In this document: piece by piece, positions 55,362 through 64,000 of the stretch | Numbering within the stretch: the first letter of the stretch is position 1 | Layout of the letters: each line of letters begins with the position of its first letter | Assembly (NCBI GenBank): GCA_016748015.1 | Contig: JAAOMT010000054.1 | Location: 142,499 to 206,498, forward strand | DNA: 64,000 nucleotides | Reading direction: 5' to 3' | Source: Geosiphon pyriformis | Taxonomy: Eukaryota; Glomeromycota; Glomeromycetes; Archaeosporales; Geosiphonaceae | The notes under the pieces: generated by a model | The model's database searches: none | What the model was told of the DNA's origin: nothing | The model's input: the letters and a program-made list of their open reading frames with translations, nothing else | Made by a program: the position numbers and the translations under genes

Positions 55362-56590
55362 TGGACTTGGACAACTACTCTGCCTTAATAGAATTTTTGG
55401 GTAAAGAACAATATCCACCTGAATACACTCAACAGCAAAGAGAACATTTGCGCAAACAATCAAATTTTTATTTGATCTGCCAGAACCAATTATACAAAAG
55501 AAACAGACCACCCCAAGAGAGTTATCAAATTTGAAAAAAGAGAAATTGTAATATACAACATGCACACTGATCTATTAGCTGGACACTTTGGAAAAACAAA
55601 GACAATTCAGAAAACTTTAGCTTGCTATTATTAGCCTACCTTGGGAAAAGACTCTGTTGGTCAACCATTTGACAGAATTGGTATAGATGTTGTTGGACCT
55701 TTAACAATCACTCCTGATGGCAACAGATATATTATCACAGCTACTGACTATCTTACAAAGTGGGTAGAAGCAAGAGCCACCCCAGACCAAACAGCAGTCT
55801 CAATAGCTAATTTCATTTATGAAGATATCATCTGCCATCATGGCTGCCCCAAACAACTTTTATCTGATAGAGAAAGAGCTTTTCTCAGTACACTGGTTGA
55901 AGAACTTTGTAGAAAAATGAGAATACGTCATAAACTTTCCTCTTCTTATCACTCCCAAACAAATGGCCTAGTGGAACGTTTCAATAGAATGTTATGTGAA
56001 ACCCTAGCCAAAACCAGTGAAGAAACAAACTTATAGGACAAAGTACTGTCTTCAGCCTTGTTCACTTATAGAACTGTAAATCATGACATAACAAGTTATG
56101 AACCTTTTTATCTGCTCTATGAACACATGGCAACACTACCAATAGAAATTGACATTGAAACAATATCCTTTGAAAAGATCACAATAGGAAATTACAAAGA
56201 CATTTTGCAAAGAAGACTTGGTACCATTCTTGACTCCTTGGTAGAAGCATGAATAATTGCTTTTGAAAAGATAAAACAGTTCCAAGAAAAGCTTAAGAAA
56301 AAGAAAACCTATAAAACATTTTCTTTAAGTGTTGGTGACTTTGTATTAGAATACCGTTTAGACAGAGACAATGTCTATAGTAATAAATTTTTTAACCAGT
56401 GGAAAAGACCCTTTATAGTCAACAAAGTTTTAAACAATGGGTCTTATATTTTTCAAGATCAATCTGGAACAATTTTCAATGATCATTTTGTTCACAGTAC
56501 ATGACTCAAGAAATATTATAAACGACCTAATTGGCTGTCTGTTGTGGTAATACTGACTCAAATGATCAGCAAAAATCAAGTATAAATAAA
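55362..56590 (+). pseudogene. B3 integrase
   Basis: N-terminal part SALIEFLGKEQYPPEYTQ, then HFGKTKTIQKTLA. An in-frame deletion of 78 bases relative to B4 (at about 55650, GKD joined to SVGQPF) removes the CxxC half of the HHCC zinc finger. The core is clean: IGIDVVGPLTITPDG, LLSDRERAF, GLVERFN, so Asp, Asp and Glu are present (55641-56036 open). A TAG replaces Trp at 56034. C-terminal FTYRTVNHDITSYEPF and a decaying tail to NWLSVVVILTQMISKNQV-stop. Confidence 0.85.
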
Positions 56591-56626
56591 TGCACCATTC
56601 CCAAAACAGAAGTATCTTCAATTGAC

Positions 56627-57280
56627 ATGAACAATTATTTTCTGGATCAAAACATTCAAACTGTCTTCTATACTTTTTATGAGTATTGGATCAAAAACTA
56701 TCTAAATGCTACTCTGACCATTGGAAAACAAACCACCATAACTGATAACAGTGGAACACATACTGTTATTAGACCAAAGAAAACCACTACCAAAAGAGAA
56801 AAAATTGGTAATAAAATGAATAAATATCTGTTGGAAAGTATAACAGCAGCTATACTCCCACCTTCCAACACAATTGGAAAAACACTTCAAGAAATCTTAC
56901 CCATAGACAAAAACTTGTTATATGGAAGGCAATTAGAACTCTATGATTGTCTTGGTAAAATCATAGAGGATATGAAACTTATGAAGAAAACAACTTCAGA
57001 AATACAGGCAGAAATTTTGGGTATTATATGATTAGATATCTCAAGAGTTTTAACTATTGCTAGAAGAGCCAAAACTCTAATACAAAGATTTGGTCTTCTG
57101 GATACAAAACTCATTTTGCCTCAAGTATTATATACCTTATCAACAAAAGACTTCAACAAACTAGTTAGCTTTGAGTTAGATAAAACCCTTCCAATAGATT
57201 ACACCATAAATAGCTTAATTTCACTGGAGCTTAATCTCTTTGAAGAGGATGATGTTACAGTTGAAACTTATACTTCTTAA
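56627..57280 (+). pseudogene. B3 ORF3
   Basis: 218-codon frame from ATG (MNNYFLDQNIQT) to TAA at 57278-57280, which lies in the 3' LTR (LTR from 57253). Only one internal stop: GII-stop-LDI at about 57030 (TGA for TGG). Motifs: TLTIGKQTTITDNSG, LPIDKNLLYGRQLELYDCL, LIQRFGLLDTKLI. The frame is also open upstream to a TTG at 56531, overlapping the end of integrase by about 60 bases in the -1 frame. Confidence 0.72.
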
Positions 57281-57955
57281 TGATTATCACATGTATTAGC
57301 CACTGATGATAATAAATTAGCCACTCTATTTTTTGTAAGTAATCATTGATCTAATTATTGACCTGATCATTGACCTGATTATTGATCTAATCATTGACCT
57401 AGTCATTGATCTAATCATTGACCACTTTTGACAGCTATATAAGCAATGAATCTCTTAGCTGTAGAAAAGCATGTAGAAAATCAAAAGAAATAAAAAAATA
57501 AAATAACAATTTCATATCAATTCTTTTCTTATCACTAATTTATCTTTTCCTACTTTCAAGTATCTGAACATCTTAAAGATAAAAGATCACTTGTTGGTTA
57601 TTTCCTACTCTTTTCCTGAAATGTGTAATTGCAACATTTGGAGATTATTGGATAAAATGTGACTGAAGAGCACATCTGATACTTGATATTGAATTCTAAA
57701 AGCACCAATGTGAGGCATAGAATTATACCAAGTGTGATCATTTGTTGACAGTATGGACTATCCCTTTATCTTCAGATTCCCCAGTTACCTTTGAAAAGTA
57801 TAGCAACTGAGATATTTTATGGGACTGATCTTGCACATTGAATTCCTACTCATTCAATTCACTCTTTGAAGTTGAATTCCCCTTTGATTATTTCCATTAC
57901 CCTACAATCCTGTTCTCCCTTGCTATCCATTAGCTTGTTACTCCAACCCATAACA
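57253..57955 (+). repeat. B3 3' LTR
   Basis: TGTTACAG to AACCCATAACA, 703 bp, with seven U3 units (about 57345-57428) and TATATAAGC at 57436. Array length differs from the B3 5' LTR (11), as expected if the two ends come from different elements. Confidence 0.9.
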
Positions 57956-58035
57956 ATACTTTTCTACAGCTAAGAGATTCATTTCTTATATAGCTATCAA
58001 AAGTGGTCAATGATCAGGTCAGTGATCACTTTTTA
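57956..58035 (-). repeat. Family B LTR fragment
   Basis: On the minus strand it reads AAAGTGATCACTGACC through the TATA box region to GTAGAAAAGTAT, i.e. a piece of an LTR missing its first 95 or so bases and cut after GTAT by a family B element. It abuts LINE N2 at 58036. Confidence 0.75.
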
Positions 58036-60133
58036 AACATTAGATTCTCCAGCCATAGCACTATTCCAGTTACCCTGTTTCTCCACTTGTTTTAGCAGTA
58101 TCATAATAGGTTCTAGGGCCTTTTTGATTTCATTGATTTCTTTCTCTGGGTTGTATGTCTCTTTTCCCTCCTCTAAATTATGTCTGGAAACATATTCTGT
58201 TTTACTTTTTTATTACTCTTTTCTTTCTTTTCTTTTGATATGTGACTTGATGGATAAATCTCTACTTTGTTTTCATTTTTTTTTCTACTGTTACTCCAAG
58301 TTTGGAAGCCACAGCATTTAGTAGTTTAGCCATTTCATTCACCTGTTGTCTTAGTTCATCAATTTTGGACTTTCATGGCTGTTCTGTTCTTTTTTTTTGT
58401 TGCCCTTCTTTGTTGTTTGCTTGTGAGCCTTCTTTTTGGGACCCACTTGGGTTTGCATTGTACCTATTATTAGATGAGTTTAGTGCTGCCATTTTAGCAT
58501 ATGATCTTCCTCCAAAGGCCTTGATGGGTTCTTCTGGTATATTTTTTCTGACATACAATTTGGCCAATCGTATGTTATTGGTAACTTTCTTGGTATTCCC
58601 TTCTTTTTTCTTAAGTAAAGTAGGACAATTTAAAACCAAGTGTCTTATCTGATAACAAAAATGGCATTCTTTAGCACCAGTAAGTACCCAGTGAATCAGA
58701 GTGTACTGACTGGCTTCACTATCAAACCCTATGTAAGCACAGCCCATTCTGGTATAGTTTCTGCTAGTTCTTGGAATAAAGCAAAATCGGGCTTTGATTT
58801 GGTCCAAAATAGTACTCAGATAGTGGGCAGTACAGTTTGGTGGTAGGCCAACTAGCTTAGCTTCCCAGGTTTTCTTCTGCTCCATTGGGTAGATTCTAAC
58901 TACATCTTTCCTGATCAGGGTTGACCATTGGTCCACAGCTCTAGTCACCTCTTCTTGGTTGTTGAATTCAACCATTGCTGACTGCTATTTTCCAGCTACT
59001 TTGATTTGGACTTTTTTTACCATCCCAAATTCTTTCATGGCAGCTCCAACTTCTCTGTCAGAAATACCCAAGAGAATATCCCTAACTAGAACCTTCTTTT
59101 GACCAGCCATTTGATTGGCAATGCCATCAGTTGCCATCAAAAATGACTCAATATCTGCATCTGCCAGGATCTTTCTAGCTTGATCTCTTCCAGCAATTTG
59201 GGAGAAATCTATTCTAATTTCTTGGTTTCTCACTATTACAGCCCCCAAAAGGTAACTGACATTCCCCAACAGGTTGTAAATCCACCCCACCTTCTTTCCC
59301 ATGTTTTTTTCTGGTATGTTTAATATCTGCACAAACAGAACATGTCTCTTGGTGCCATAAACAACAGTTCTCCACCTTTCTTCTTAATTTGCTTCTGTAG
59401 ACATGGCATTTTTCTCAGATAATTTGTTACCTTTTTGGCCTGGGCTTGGGCTTGGCATTCTGCTTAATATACCTGATTCAGAATCTTCTATGTTCTCTGC
59501 AGTCCCTTTCAGATTGCCTATATCTTTGTTTGTCTCAAATGGATTGTCTATTTGCTTATCATTTTTCTCTATAGAGTTGCATTTTCTCAGAGCTGTTTTA
59601 ATCTGCGCTGCTCTTTCAACACCTTCAATAAGTAATTTGGATGGTCTATCCAATTTTCTCAGGGACTTTGAAACCTCCTTTTTACCAGTTCAGAAACTTA
59701 TTACTGTTATCTCCTTTGTTAAACATTGGCCACAAAACAAAATTGTTGGTTTGGTCTGTTGTTTTATCAGCAAGTTCCTCTTCAATGACCTGATTAAATC
59801 TTTCTGTTAGGCCTTTCACACTTATTTTTCCCAAGTGTCTCTACTTTTTATTGGGTTTTTCTTCTAGTCTGTTGCCTGTTAGTGGAGAAAAGTCAGCTGC
59901 TCTTCAGTGTGGGGCTGTTCTCTTTGATGTATTTGCAATTCTAAAGGGTGTGTTGTCTCCACTGCTTGTGTTTACACTTCCAATTGTTACACTGCTATGT
60001 TCAAACCTGAATGGAGGTGTTGTAGGTCTTGTCTTTTAGACTGGTGTTTGGTTTAATATGAATGTGCTATTTCCTTTCTTCTCTGTATTGACAGTGGAAT
60101 TTCTTTCCACTTGGTCTATATTCTTGGTAGTAT
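58036..60133 (-). pseudogene. LINE N2 ORF1, in an inverted segment
   Basis: Minus-strand LINE ORF1, homologous to N1. From the right: TTKNIDQVERNST (60130), a stretch rich in Thr/Ser with stops, an acidic piece (59384-59653), RRM-like VLVRDILLGISDREVGAAM (59040-59100) and FNNQEEVTRAVDQWSTLI (58920-58975), WEAKLVGLPPNCTAHYLS, then a CCHC knuckle CHFCYQIRHLVLNC (58624-58665) and AKMAALNSSNN. It ends at LLKQVEKQGNWNS near the start of ORF2. 58373-58975, 58985-59332 and 59384-59653 are open. No RT part is present. Confidence 0.78.
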
Positions 60134-60374
60134 TGTTATGGTTGAAACTTATACTTCTTATTAATTATCACATGTATTAGCCATTGATGTCACATAAATT
60201 AGCCATTCTATTTTTAGAAAGTAATCATTGACCTGATCATTGACCACTTTTGACAGCTATATAAGCAATGAATCTCTTAGCTGTAGAAAAGCATATAATA
60301 ATAAAAATAAATAAAATAAATAAAATAACAACTTCATCTCAATCCTTCTTTTATCGCTAATTTCCCTTTCCTAC
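60134..60374 (+). repeat. B2 5' LTR, second segment, inverted
   Basis: Plus-orientation LTR start TGTTATGGTTGAAAC to TTTCCCTTTCCTAC, cut by B4. In reverse complement it begins GTAGGAAAGGGAAATTAGCG, exactly what should follow GAAAGTAG at 50346. It has two 12-bp units only (60224-60247) and TATATAAGC at 60259. Confidence 0.85.
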
Positions 60375-60971
60375 TGTTACAGGTTGGAGTAACAAGCTAA
60401 CAGATAGCAAGAGAGAACAAGATTGTAGGGTGATGGAAATAATCAACTTCAATGAGTGAATTGAATGAGTATAGATTCAATGTGCTTTTCAAAAGGTAAC
60501 AAGGAAATCTAAGGGTAGAGGGATAGTCCATACTGTCAACAATTGATCACCACTGATATATTTCTATGCCTCACATCAGCGCTCTTAGAATTCAATATTA
60601 GGTATCAACTTGTGCTTTACAGTCACATTTATTCAAATAATCTTCAAATGCTACAATTATATACATCAGGAAAAGACCAACAAGTAATCTTTTATTCTAA
60701 GATGTTCGGATACTTGAAGGTAGAGAAAGAGAAATTAGCAATAAGAGAGTGATTGAGATGAAAGTTGTTATTTTTATTTATTTGATTCTTGTCTGAGAGA
60801 TAATTTTCTATAGCTAAGAGACTCATCACTTATATAGCTATTGAAAGTGGTCAACAACCAGGTCATTGATCAGGTCAATGATTACTATCTAAAAATAGAG
60901 TGGCTAATTATATGACATTAATGACTAATACATGTGATAACTAATAAAAATTATGGGTTTCAACCATAACA
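60375..60971 (-). repeat. B4 3' LTR
   Basis: TGTTACAGGTTGG to CAACCATAACA on the plus strand, 597 bp. Shorter than other copies: U3 has only three 12-bp units (about 60853-60888), and there are deletions in R/U5 near 60480. Confidence 0.9.
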
Positions 60972-61597
60972 TCATCCTTTCCAAAGAGATTGAGCTCCGG
61001 CGAAATCAAGCTATTTATAAGGTATTCTAATTGAAGGGTTTTGTCTAACTCAAAACTAACTAGTTTGTTGAAGTCTTTTGTGGATAGAGTGTATAGTACT
61101 TGAGGTGAAATAAGCTTTGTATCCAAGAGATCAAATCTTTGTATAAGAGTTTTGGTTCTTCTTGCAATGGTCAAAACTCTTGGAACATCTAAATGTATAA
61201 TGCCCAAAATTTCCACTTGTATCTCTGAAGTTGTTTTCTTTATGAGCTTCATTTCTTCTATGATTTCACCAAGATGACCATAGAGTTCTAGTTGCCTTCC
61301 ATATGACAAGTTTTTGTCTATGGGCAAGATTTCCTTAATCATTTTTCCAATTGTCATGGAAGGTGTAAGTATTGCTGCTGTTATGCTTTCCAGCAAATAC
61401 TTATCCATTTTGCTACCAATTCTTTCTCTTCTGGTAGTGGTTTTCTTTGGTATAATAACAGTATGTGTTCTACTGTTATCAGTTATGGTGGTTTGTTTTC
61501 CAATGGTTAGAGTAGCATTTGGATAATTTTTGATCCAATACTCGTGAAGAGTGTAGAAAGCATTTTGAATGTTTTGATCTAGGAAATAATTGTTCAT
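60941..61597 (-). CDS. B4 ORF3, intact copy
   Basis: The only undamaged ORF3: 218 codons from the ATG of MNNYFLDQNIQNAFYTL (61597) to TAG at 60941. The stop lies 31 bases inside the LTR, whose first bases encode VMVETHNFY. An in-frame extension to a TTG (61693) overlaps the integrase end. By eye mostly alpha-helical and charged: TLTIGKQTTITDN, RRERIGSKMDKYLLES, LPIDKNLSYGRQLELYG, EIIEEMKLIKKT, ARRTKTLIQRFDLL, LVSFELDKTL. No Cys/His cluster, signal peptide or membrane span from the ATG on, so not an envelope-like protein. Function unknown; I see no similarity to a named domain. Confidence 0.75.
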   Translation of the reverse strand: MNNYFLDQNIQNAFYTLHEYWIKNYPNATLTIGKQTTITDNSRTHTVIIPKKTTTRRERIGSKMDKYLLESITAAILTPSMTIGKMIKEILPIDKNLSYGRQLELYGHLGEIIEEMKLIKKTTSEIQVEILGIIHLDVPRVLTIARRTKTLIQRFDLLDTKLISPQVLYTLSTKDFNKLVSFELDKTLQLEYLINSLISPELNLFGKDDVMVETHNFY

Positions 61598-61639
61598 GTC
61601 AATTGAAGATACCTCTGTTTTGGGAATGATGCATTTATT

Positions 61640-62967
61640 TATATCTGATTTTTGTTGATCATTTGGGTCAGTATTACCACAACAGATAACCAATCAGGTC
61701 ATTTGTGATATTTCTTGAGTCGTGTGCCATGATCAGGGTGATCATTGAAGATTGTTCCATATTGATCTTGTAAGATATAAAAACCATTGTTCAAAACTTT
61801 GTTAACTATAAAGGGTCCTTTCCACTGACTAGAGAATTTATCACCATAGACATTGTCTTTGTCTGAACGGTATTCTAAAACTAAGTCACCAACACTTAAG
61901 GAAAGTGTTTTATATGTTTTCTTTTACTTAAGCTTCTCTTGGAATTGTTTTATCTTTTCAAAGGCAATTATCCATGCTTCTACTAATGAGTCAAGAATGG
62001 TACCAAGTTTTCTTTGCAAAATGTCTTTGTAATTCCTTATTGTTATTTCTTCAAAGGGTATTGTCTCAATGTCAGTTTTTATTGGTATGGTTGCCATTCA
62101 TCCATAGAGTAGATAAAAGGGTTCATAACTTGTTATGTCATGATTCACAGTTCTATAAGTGAACAAAGCTGAAGGCAGTACTTTGTCCCATAAGTTTGTT
62201 TCTTCACTGGTTTTGGCTAGAGTTTCACATAGTGTTCTATTGAAACATTCCACTAGGCCATTTGTTTGGAGGTGATAAGAAGGAGAAAGTTTGTGACATA
62301 TTCCCATTTTTCTGCAAAGTTCTTCAACAAGTGTACTGAGAAAAGCTTTTCCTTTATCAGATAAAAGTTCTTTGGGGCAGCCATAGCAACAAATGATATC
62401 TTCATAAATGAAATTGGCTATTGAGACTGCTGTTTGGTCTGAAGTGGCTCTTGCTTCTACCCACTTTGTAAGATAGTTGGTAGCTGTAATAATGTATCTG
62501 TTGCCATCAGGAGTTATTGTTAAAGGTCCAACAACATCTATACCAATTCTGTCAAAGGGTTGACCAACAGAGATTGGATGGATATCTTCTTTGTGATTGA
62601 GTTTTCCTCTTTTTTGGCAGATATTACAGGTTTTGATGTATTCAGTAATGTCTTTTCCCAAGGTAGGCCAATAATAGTGAGCTAGAGTTTTCTGAATTGT
62701 TTTTGTTTTTCCAAAGTGTCTAGCAAATAGATTAGTATGCATATTGTAGATCACAATTTTTCTTTCTTCAAATCTGATGACTCTCTGGGGGCGGTCAGGA
62801 TCATTTCTATTTCTTTTATAAAGTTGGTTCTGGTGAATCAAATAGAAATTTGATTGTTTGTGCAAATGTTCTCTTTGTTGTTGTGTGTATTTCAGTGGGT
62901 ATTGTTCTTTACCCAAAAATTCCATTAAGGCAGAGTAGTTGTCCAAGTCCATTATCGTGTTTGTCAA
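61640..62967 (-). pseudogene. B4 integrase, nearly intact
   Basis: 62098-62967 is open for 289 codons: SALMEFLGKEQYPLKYTQ, zinc finger (RHFGKTKTI, CNICQKRGK), core IGIDVVGPLTITPDG, LLSDKGKAF, GLVECFN (Asp, Asp, Glu kept), FTYRTVNHDITSYEPFYL. A stop at 62098 (after LLYG) precedes the C-terminal part (ATIPIKTDIETIPFEEI, then WKGPFIVNKVL-like). The final residues overlap the ORF3 upstream frame. The Trp before DKVLPS is intact. Best integrase in the window. Confidence 0.87.
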
Positions 62968-62999
62968 AAAGGGAGAATTACTAATAATTAAGTTGGTTT

Positions 63000-63656
63000 G
63001 GTTTGATAGGTTGTACTGTTACTGGATAGTAAGTCTAGATAAAGCATCGATGTTTTGATGATTTGTTCCTTTGTGATGTTGAATATCATAGTTGAATTCA
63101 TTCAAATGGAGTATCCAGCAAGTTATTCTTTTATGTTCCAGCTTCTTTTTCTTGCACAGCCAAACCAAGGCTTGATGATCTGTTACCACTAAGAATTTTG
63201 CACCAAAAAATATATTGATTCCAGTAGTTGGTAGCCCAAACTACTGCTAGACATTCTTGTTCAGTAACTGAATAGTTCTTTTCTGCTGGTGTGAGGGATC
63301 TACTGGCATATGCTATGGCATGTTCTCTGCTATTTTCATCTTTCTGTAAAAAAACAGCACTAAGTCCATAACCAGATGCATCAGTGTGGAGGATAAAAGA
63401 TAGGTTGTTTGAGAATTGATTCAGTAACAAGTTTTTCCTTCAAAAATTCAAAAGCTTTTTGTTGATGAGTGCCCCAGTGATAATTGACATTTTTCTTGAG
63501 TAGCTGATTGAGAGGAAAGGCAATTTTGGAGAAATCCTTGATAAATTTGCAATAGTAAGAAGCCAAACCAAGGAAAAAGCATAGTTTAGGAACATACATT
63601 GGTTGTCTAATGTTTTGAACTTTTTCAACTTTAGCTGGGTCATGAAAAATTGCCAT
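63000..63656 (-). pseudogene. B4 RT remnant and RNase H
   Basis: From the right: FHDPAKVEKVQNIRQPM, FLGLASYYCKFIKDFSKIAF, HQQKAFEFLKEKLV, then the 11-base deletion (KQPIFYPPH), then RNase H in another frame: HTDASGYGLSAVFLQKDEN, YASRSLTPAEKNYSVTEQE and the +1 shift YIFWCKIL. The RT palm with YLDD is gone. Inactive. Confidence 0.85.
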
Positions 63657-64000
63657 TTACCATGATTCCTTCTTTTATTAGCTTTAACATTATCCAGTGG
63701 CTTGCCATTGTTGGTGAAGATGGTATAGGCAAGTTCAGCAGTTTCTTCCTGTTCTTCTTGATTTTTATCATCACTCTCATCATCATCTGATTCATCTAAT
63801 TGTTCTTTTTCTTGGTTTTGTTTGGGTATTGGAAGAGTTGTCCAATGATGGCACTTAACTACAATTGGCTTTTTACCACATCTGATGGTTAACTTGCAAA
63901 GTTCATAGTCAAGTAGTGCTTTGGCTTTCTTAAGCCATTCATTACCAACAATGATGGTGTACTCTTTTGCTTCAGATACTTCCATATCAGTTTCAATGCT
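63657..64000 (-). pseudogene. B4 protease end and acidic linker
   Basis: Right to left from the window edge: METDMEVSEAKEYTIIVGNE-type strand, WLKKAKALLDYELCKLTIRC, VVKCHHWTTLPIPKQ, then DESDDDESDDKNQEEQEE and AYTIFTNNGKPLDNV. Directly after GKWQF the frame runs into the RT region that normally lies 1.0 kb further on, showing the deletion. The catalytic DSG lies beyond 64000. Confidence 0.82.

Larger units (their letters stand above)
50347..57955 (+). mobile_element. Ty3/gypsy family B element B3
   Basis: LTR 739 bp, gag, frameshift site, protease, cysteine module, RT/RNase H, integrase, ORF3, LTR 703 bp. Left flank GTAG (50343-50346), right flank ATAC (57956-57959): they do not match each other. 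GTAG is found instead as CTAC at 60371-60374 next to B4. So B3 looks like a recombinant of the 5' part of one element and the 3' part of another. It shares an 11-base deletion and a +1 insertion with B4. Confidence 0.88.
60375..64000 (-). mobile_element. Ty3/gypsy family B element B4, partial
   Basis: Minus-strand element running off the right edge: 3' LTR 60375-60971, intact ORF3, long open integrase, RNase H, a remnant of RT and the protease end. About 1.0 kb covering the cysteine module and most of RT is deleted (junction near 63655). Left flank CTAC (60371-60374) is the mate of GTAG at the left of B3. Its gag and 5' LTR are outside. Confidence 0.9.

Noticed and set aside
56531-56626. TTG-initiated start for ORF3 (reading AVCCGNTD)
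   Set aside because: No ATG there, an in-frame stop lies directly before it, and the segment is the end of integrase in another frame. The conserved ATG of MNNYF is the better start, though a -1 shift from integrase cannot be excluded.
57956-57959. ATAC and GTAT (60130-60133) as direct target duplications of an element between them
   Set aside because: They are inverse, not direct, and each is explained by another element (B2 for ATAC in reverse, the minus parent of B3/B4 for GTAT).
60941-61693. ORF3 as an envelope-like gene
   Set aside because: The position after integrase fits, but from the conserved ATG there is no signal peptide, no hydrophobic span and no glycoprotein-like cysteine pattern.
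1-64000. Host protein genes, tRNA or rRNA genes
   Set aside because: Every open stretch longer than about 100 codons falls in a retroelement or transposon frame or is its shadow; no cloverleaf or rRNA-like segment was recognised.

Overview
The window is a eukaryotic, AT-rich, transposon-only region. I see no host gene, rRNA or tRNA. Nearly every base belongs to an LTR retrotransposon, a LINE-like retrotransposon or a Tc1/mariner transposon, nested inside one another. AT-richness, transposon density and the style of the LINE ORF1 proteins suggest an early-diverging fungus, most likely an arbuscular mycorrhizal fungus (Glomeromycotina, perhaps Gigasporaceae). That is inference; no species marker is present. 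Labels: A1, A2, C1 and B0-B4 are Ty3/gypsy-type elements of families A, C and B; N1 and N2 are LINE copies; O1a and O1b are ORF1-only LINE-like elements; T1 is a Tc1 element.

Layout, left to right. A1 (1-3168, +) is the 3' part of a family A element inserted in the LTR of B0 (3169-4567, -). B0 is cut by C1 (4568-15344, +). C1 is cut in its protease by O1a (7909-10354, -) and in its last ORF by LINE N1 (15345 to about 39704, +). N1 ORF1 is split by the complete element A2 (16487-26560, +), and N1 ORF2 by the complete element B1 (30190-39271, +), which itself carries T1 (35424-36778, -). LINE N2 follows (39705-39776) and is cut by B2 (39781-50346, -). B2 contains O1b (44473-46910, -) and a solo LTR (47851-48540, +). 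B3 (50347-57955, +) lies inside the B2 5' LTR. Then come an LTR scrap (57956-58035), the remainder of N2 in reverse (58036-60133), the remainder of the B2 5' LTR in reverse (60134-60374) and B4 (60375 to the right edge, -).

Families A and C encode gag, protease, a cysteine-rich module, a trimeric-type dUTPase, reverse transcriptase/RNase H, integrase and an extra ORF (ORF3) after integrase. In A2 all of this, including ORF3, lies in one frame broken only by stop codons. Family B lacks dUTPase. It appears to make pol by -1 frameshifting at a TTTAAAC site just before the gag stop, and it carries its own ORF3 whose last codons run into the 3' LTR. Most copies are inactivated, mainly by CAA/CAG/TGG/CGA codons turned into stops, as expected from cytosine deamination.

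The main structural result is an inversion. Four-base target duplications around B2, B3 and B4 do not match locally but match perfectly if 57956-60374 is flipped, and N2 then reads through in frame. This implies recombination between two oppositely oriented family B elements. The main gene-level novelties are ORF3, the cysteine-rich module next to protease, and the RT-less ORF1-only elements with full-length copies and target duplications.
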